From positions 1-64,000 of the forward strand of contig JAIXWH010000014.1 of NCBI GenBank assembly GCA_027484165.1: DNA of 64,000 nt, written 5' to 3'. Both the position numbers and the translations under genes were made by a program. This DNA is from Chitinophagaceae bacterium (lineage in GTDB: Bacteria; Bacteroidota; Bacteroidia; Chitinophagales; Chitinophagaceae). Shown here piece after piece: positions 61,706 to 64,000 of the stretch (position 1 is its first letter; each line of letters opens with the position of its first letter). The notes under the pieces were generated by a model. It did no database searches. It saw nothing but the letters and a program-made list of their open reading frames with translations, and was not told where the DNA came from.

Positions 61706-61713
61706 TACCTTCG
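61706..61713 (+). promoter_or_regulatory. Putative rpsF-rpsR-rplI promoter, -7 element
   Basis: TACCTTCG matches the TAnnTTCG variant and is followed by CACCCCCG, with the rpsF ATG 56 bp away. The 5' leader contains a CCCCCG...CAGGG pair that could form the S6:S18 autoregulatory leader stem; only the local pairing is visible here. Confidence 0.5.
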
Positions 61714-61768
61714 CACCCCCGAAATAAAATCAGGGAAAAAATTTTTTAATCACAAAAAAAACAGGAAA

Positions 61769-62122
61769 ATGAGCAACTACGAATTGATGGTGATTTTCAC
61801 TCCTGTGCTTTCTGAAGAAGACTACAAGTCAGCTCAGAAAAAATACGAAAAGCTTGTTACAGACAATGGCGGAGTAGTAATGCACACAAAACCATGGGGA
61901 CTAAAATCACTGGCGTATCCAATTGCCAAGAAGACCACAGGTCTTTACTGGGTAATGGAATACAGCGCGCCAACCAGCTTCAATGAAAAGTTGAAAATTC
62001 AACTTTTACGTGACGAAAACGCGATGCGTCACATGTTCACTGTACTCGATAAATACGCCGTTGAGTACAATGCCAAAAAGAGAAGTGGTGTACATTCATC
62101 AACAACTAAAGCGGAGGCATAA
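61769..62122 (+). CDS. rpsF: 30S ribosomal protein S6
   Basis: 117 residues. Starts [20 protein letters not shown] and keeps [22 protein letters not shown]. Binds S18 before joining the 30S platform. First gene of the rpsF-rpsR-rplI operon; rpsR begins 2 bp after its stop. Confidence 0.96.
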   Translation: MSNYELMVIFTPVLSEEDYKSAQKKYEKLVTDNGGVVMHTKPWGLKSLAYPIAKKTTGLYWVMEYSAPTSFNEKLKIQLLRDENAMRHMFTVLDKYAVEYNAKKRSGVHSSTTKAEA

Positions 62123-62124
62123 TC

Positions 62125-62391
62125 ATGGCAAAAGCAAATGAAATCAAGTACTTAACAGCGATTAAAGCTGAGAAGCGTCCAAAGAAATACTGTCGCTTTA
62201 AGAAAATGGGCATCCATTATATTGATTATAAGGATGGAGATTTTTTAAAGAAGTTTTTGAATGAGCAAGGGAAATTATTGCCTCGTCGTATTACGGGTAA
62301 CTCTTTGAAGTTCCAGCGTAAAGTAAGCGAAGCAGTAAAAAAAGCTCGCCAAATGGCAATTCTTCCTTACGTAACAGATCTTTTAAAATAG
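62125..62391 (+). CDS. rpsR: 30S ribosomal protein S18
   Basis: 88 residues, basic; [33 protein letters not shown] is the family signature, with [17 protein letters not shown] at the end. Partner of S6. Confidence 0.96.
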   Translation: MAKANEIKYLTAIKAEKRPKKYCRFKKMGIHYIDYKDGDFLKKFLNEQGKLLPRRITGNSLKFQRKVSEAVKKARQMAILPYVTDLLK

Positions 62392-62472
62392 AACTTTTTT
62401 TTCACCACCCTAACCTCGATTACTCGGGGGAAAGTCTTCCACTTAGTGGGATTGGGTAAAAATGCAAAAATC

Positions 62473-62919
62473 ATGCAGGTAATTTTAATTCAGGATGTAA
62501 ACAATCTTGGCGGAGCCAACGAGTTGGTAACCGTAAAAAATGGCTATGGTCGTAACTATCTAATTCCAAAGAAATTGGCAGTAGAAGCTAGTCCTAGCAA
62601 TATGAAGCAATTGAACGAGAAAATGAAGCAGCAAGCTAAGAAAGAAGCTAAACTTTTAGCTGAAATCAACAATGTTATTGCTGTTTTGAAAGAAGGAGTT
62701 TTGAAAATTGGCGCCAAGACTGGTACTAGTGGTAAAATCTTCGGAAGCGTTACCACAGTTCAGATTGCAAGAGCTATTAAAGAGCAAAAAGGTTATGAAA
62801 TTGATCGTCGTCGTATCCAAATTATCGATGATGTGAAGGAATTAGGCACTTATAAAGCAAAAATCGACTTCAGTAACGGAAACGAAACAGAAGTAGAATT
62901 TGAAGTAGTGGCTGAATAG
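62473..62919 (+). CDS. rplI: 50S ribosomal protein L9
   Basis: 148 residues from the ATG at 62473; a longer frame (from 62446) is not needed. Starts MQVILIQDVNNLGGANELVTVKNGYGRNYLIPKK, with a long connecting helix and the C-terminal domain GAKTGTSGKIFGSVT. The 81-bp gap after rpsR holds small hairpins (CCACTTAGTGG at 62437-62447). Confidence 0.95.
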   Translation: MQVILIQDVNNLGGANELVTVKNGYGRNYLIPKKLAVEASPSNMKQLNEKMKQQAKKEAKLLAEINNVIAVLKEGVLKIGAKTGTSGKIFGSVTTVQIARAIKEQKGYEIDRRRIQIIDDVKELGTYKAKIDFSNGNETEVEFEVVAE

Positions 62920-62942
62920 TCAAACCTCTTAATATTTAATGA

Positions 62943-62969
62943 AAAGCCACCTTTTAGGGTGGCTTTTTT
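62943..62969 (+). terminator. Intrinsic terminator after rplI
   Basis: AAAGCCACC and GGTGGCTTT pair perfectly (9 bp) around TTTTAG and run into T residues, 23 bp after the rplI stop. Confidence 0.9.
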
Positions 62970-63011
62970 ATTAAATTACTCAATATTAGTTGGAATTAAA
63001 GTTAAACCCCT

Positions 63012-63019
63012 TATCTTTA
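63012..63019 (+). promoter_or_regulatory. Possible -7 element with a long leader before the RRM gene
   Basis: TATCTTTA (TAnnTTTG with one mismatch), with TTGG about 20 bp upstream, would give a leader of about 110 nt before the RRM ATG at 63132, long for this genome. Long leaders are common in cold-shock and RNA-binding protein genes, but nothing structural is proven here. Confidence 0.35.
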
Positions 63020-63131
63020 TACTGAAGTAATGGTTCTTAGGTTTTAGATTTGCTTGATAAGTTTTACTCTTCAGCTTTTTTAAATCTCTGATTCATTAAT
63101 ATTTTTTAATTTTTTTAAACAGTTTCTCACA

Positions 63132-63518
63132 ATGAACATTTATGTTGGAAATCTTAGTTGGTCTATGACGGACGAAGATTTAACGAATCTATTCACTCAG
63201 TACGGTACCGTAACCAGTGGTAAAATCTTAAAGGACAAAATGAACGGCCGCAGTAAAGGCTTTGGTTTTGTTGAAATGGAAGACGATGAAGCAGCTAAAA
63301 CTGCAATCGCAAACCTTAACGAAACAGAAGTTCAAGGTCGTAAATTAATCGTTAACGAATCTCAACCACGCAAAGAAGGCGAATACAAAAAGCGTCCAAG
63401 TGGTGGTGGTGGTTACGGCGGAAATCGTGGCGGCGGTAGTCGTGGCGGTTACGGCGGCGGTGGAAACCGTGGCGGTTATGGCGGTGGTAACGGCGGTGGA
63501 TATAACAGAGATTTTTAA
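63132..63518 (+). CDS. RRM RNA-binding protein with Gly-rich tail
   Basis: 128 residues. An RRM domain (about 1-80) has intact RNP2 (IYVGNLSW) and RNP1 (KGFGFVEM). The tail (about 95-128) is made of GGG/GGYGG and Arg-Gly (RGG-like) repeats, resembling eukaryotic and cyanobacterial glycine-rich RNA-binding proteins; the first part of the linker is Lys/Arg rich. It probably binds single-stranded RNA as a chaperone, perhaps in the cold. Ends at a strong terminator. Confidence 0.9.
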   Translation: MNIYVGNLSWSMTDEDLTNLFTQYGTVTSGKILKDKMNGRSKGFGFVEMEDDEAAKTAIANLNETEVQGRKLIVNESQPRKEGEYKKRPSGGGGYGGNRGGGSRGGYGGGGNRGGYGGGNGGGYNRDF

Positions 63519-63547
63519 TTTCTAACTTATATACCTAATCGTATTAA

Positions 63548-63578
63548 TCCTCTAATTTAAAATTAGAGGATTTTTTTT
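63548..63578 (+). terminator. Intrinsic terminator after the RRM gene
   Basis: TCCTCTAATTT and AAATTAGAGGA are perfect 11-bp arms followed by eight T residues, 30 bp after the RRM stop. The symmetric stem could also serve the convergent Sua5 gene on the minus strand. Confidence 0.88.
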
Positions 63579-63603
63579 GCAGTTTTCTTTAAAATAAAAT
63601 TGA

Positions 63604-64000
63604 TTAAGGTTTCGTAGCTCTTAGTAGTCGGTCATTTATACTCCTTCCCAATCCGAAATCTGGAAATTTTTCTGCGATGATAATATCCAAATTCAAATGA
63701 TCCAATCTATGTAATGATGCATAAAGCTTATGAGCAGACTCATTTAAATCCCCCAATTCTGATAGAACTTCCTGAGCAATAATTTTTGTATTGGTAATTT
63801 TATTCTCAAACATAAGAAGTCCAATTCTTTTGTTTAAAAATTGATTTATTGATTTTTCTACATCATCAACAAGCACAGTTTTTGTTTTAGGTGCATAATG
63901 ACGGGATAGCATACCGGGTGACATTATTTCATTGGATTCACTATGAAAGACTTCAATATTTCCAATCACTTGCTTTATTTCTTCAATTGAAACAGAACCC
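63604..64000 (-). CDS. Sua5/YrdC-type threonylcarbamoyl-AMP synthase, truncated by the window
   Basis: 132 codons of the C-terminal part; the frame stays open to the window edge, so the gene starts outside. SPGMLSRHYAPKTKTVLV is the hallmark linker before the Sua5 domain, followed by a Rossmann-like Sua5 C-terminal domain (NKRIGLLMFENKI to LGRSINDRLLRATKP). The upstream catalytic YrdC domain is not in view. It makes threonylcarbamoyl-AMP for t6A modification of ANN-decoding tRNAs. Confidence 0.85.
   Translation of the reverse strand, partial: GSVSIEEIKQVIGNIEVFHSESNEIMSPGMLSRHYAPKTKTVLVDDVEKSINQFLNKRIGLLMFENKITNTKIIAQEVLSELGDLNESAHKLYASLHRLDHLNLDIIIAEKFPDFGLGRSINDRLLRATKP

Overview
The window is a contiguous piece of an AT-rich Bacteroidota chromosome, possibly Chitinophagia (lineage is an inference). 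Signs of the phylum are two large PKD-repeat adhesins with type-B type IX secretion (T9SS) C-terminal domains, two PorP/SprF family proteins, a type-A T9SS sorting domain, promoters of the TAnnTTTG type and the absence of clear Shine-Dalgarno sequences. No rRNA, tRNA, CRISPR array, transposase or prophage was seen.

Layout. 0-5 kb: accB-accC and a fused 2-oxoacid dehydrogenase E1. 4-12 kb: a LolD-type ATPase, a DUF2795 protein, SemiSWEET, fabI, recN, a zinc-ribbon coiled-coil protein, a Nif3-like protein and an M32 carboxypeptidase. 11.7-19.1 kb: a 1606-residue adhesin, a PorP/SprF protein, a peroxiredoxin, a minimal T9SS protein and a ~47-bp palindromic repeat array. 19-37.6 kb: grpE-dnaJ, a VWA protein, hpt, a glucosaminidase, a methyltransferase, a symporter, a GlcD-type oxidase, a second adhesin-PorP pair, recG, a DEAD-box helicase, an S1 protein and an Smr protein. 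37.6-57 kb: a stress/low-energy island. 57-64 kb: ffh, sucA, rpsT, rpsF-rpsR-rplI, an RRM protein and a truncated Sua5.

The island is the most interesting part. It holds a baeRF-type protein, a thioredoxin-like protein, a PEBP protein, a DUF892 protein, BON, Hsp20, a GT35 glucan phosphorylase-like protein lacking the usual PLP lysine, a PLD enzyme, two universal stress proteins, D-lactate dehydrogenase with an MlaEFD lipid transporter, PfkB, YtxH and holin-X type membrane proteins, dodecin and a lipoprotein MsrB-MsrA. Gene content recalls dormancy/hypoxia regulons (DosR of mycobacteria) by analogy only.

Reading the intergenic regions by eye shows one repeated promoter layout in this island: two 14-bp CRP/FNR-like boxes (core TGA-N6-TCA, several very close to TTGAT-N4-ATCAA) whose centres are 22 bp apart, then exactly 22 bp, then a TAnnTTTG-like -7 element. 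It fits seven intergenic regions, three of them divergent, with varying box quality. One region carries it three times, in a 134-bp tandem repeat. Each repeat unit has this promoter followed by a ~60-nt non-coding core ending in a perfect intrinsic terminator. The third copy ends 15 nt before pfkB. I propose a regulon with a triplicated regulator-activated small RNA, or leader attenuator. No candidate regulator gene lies inside the window.
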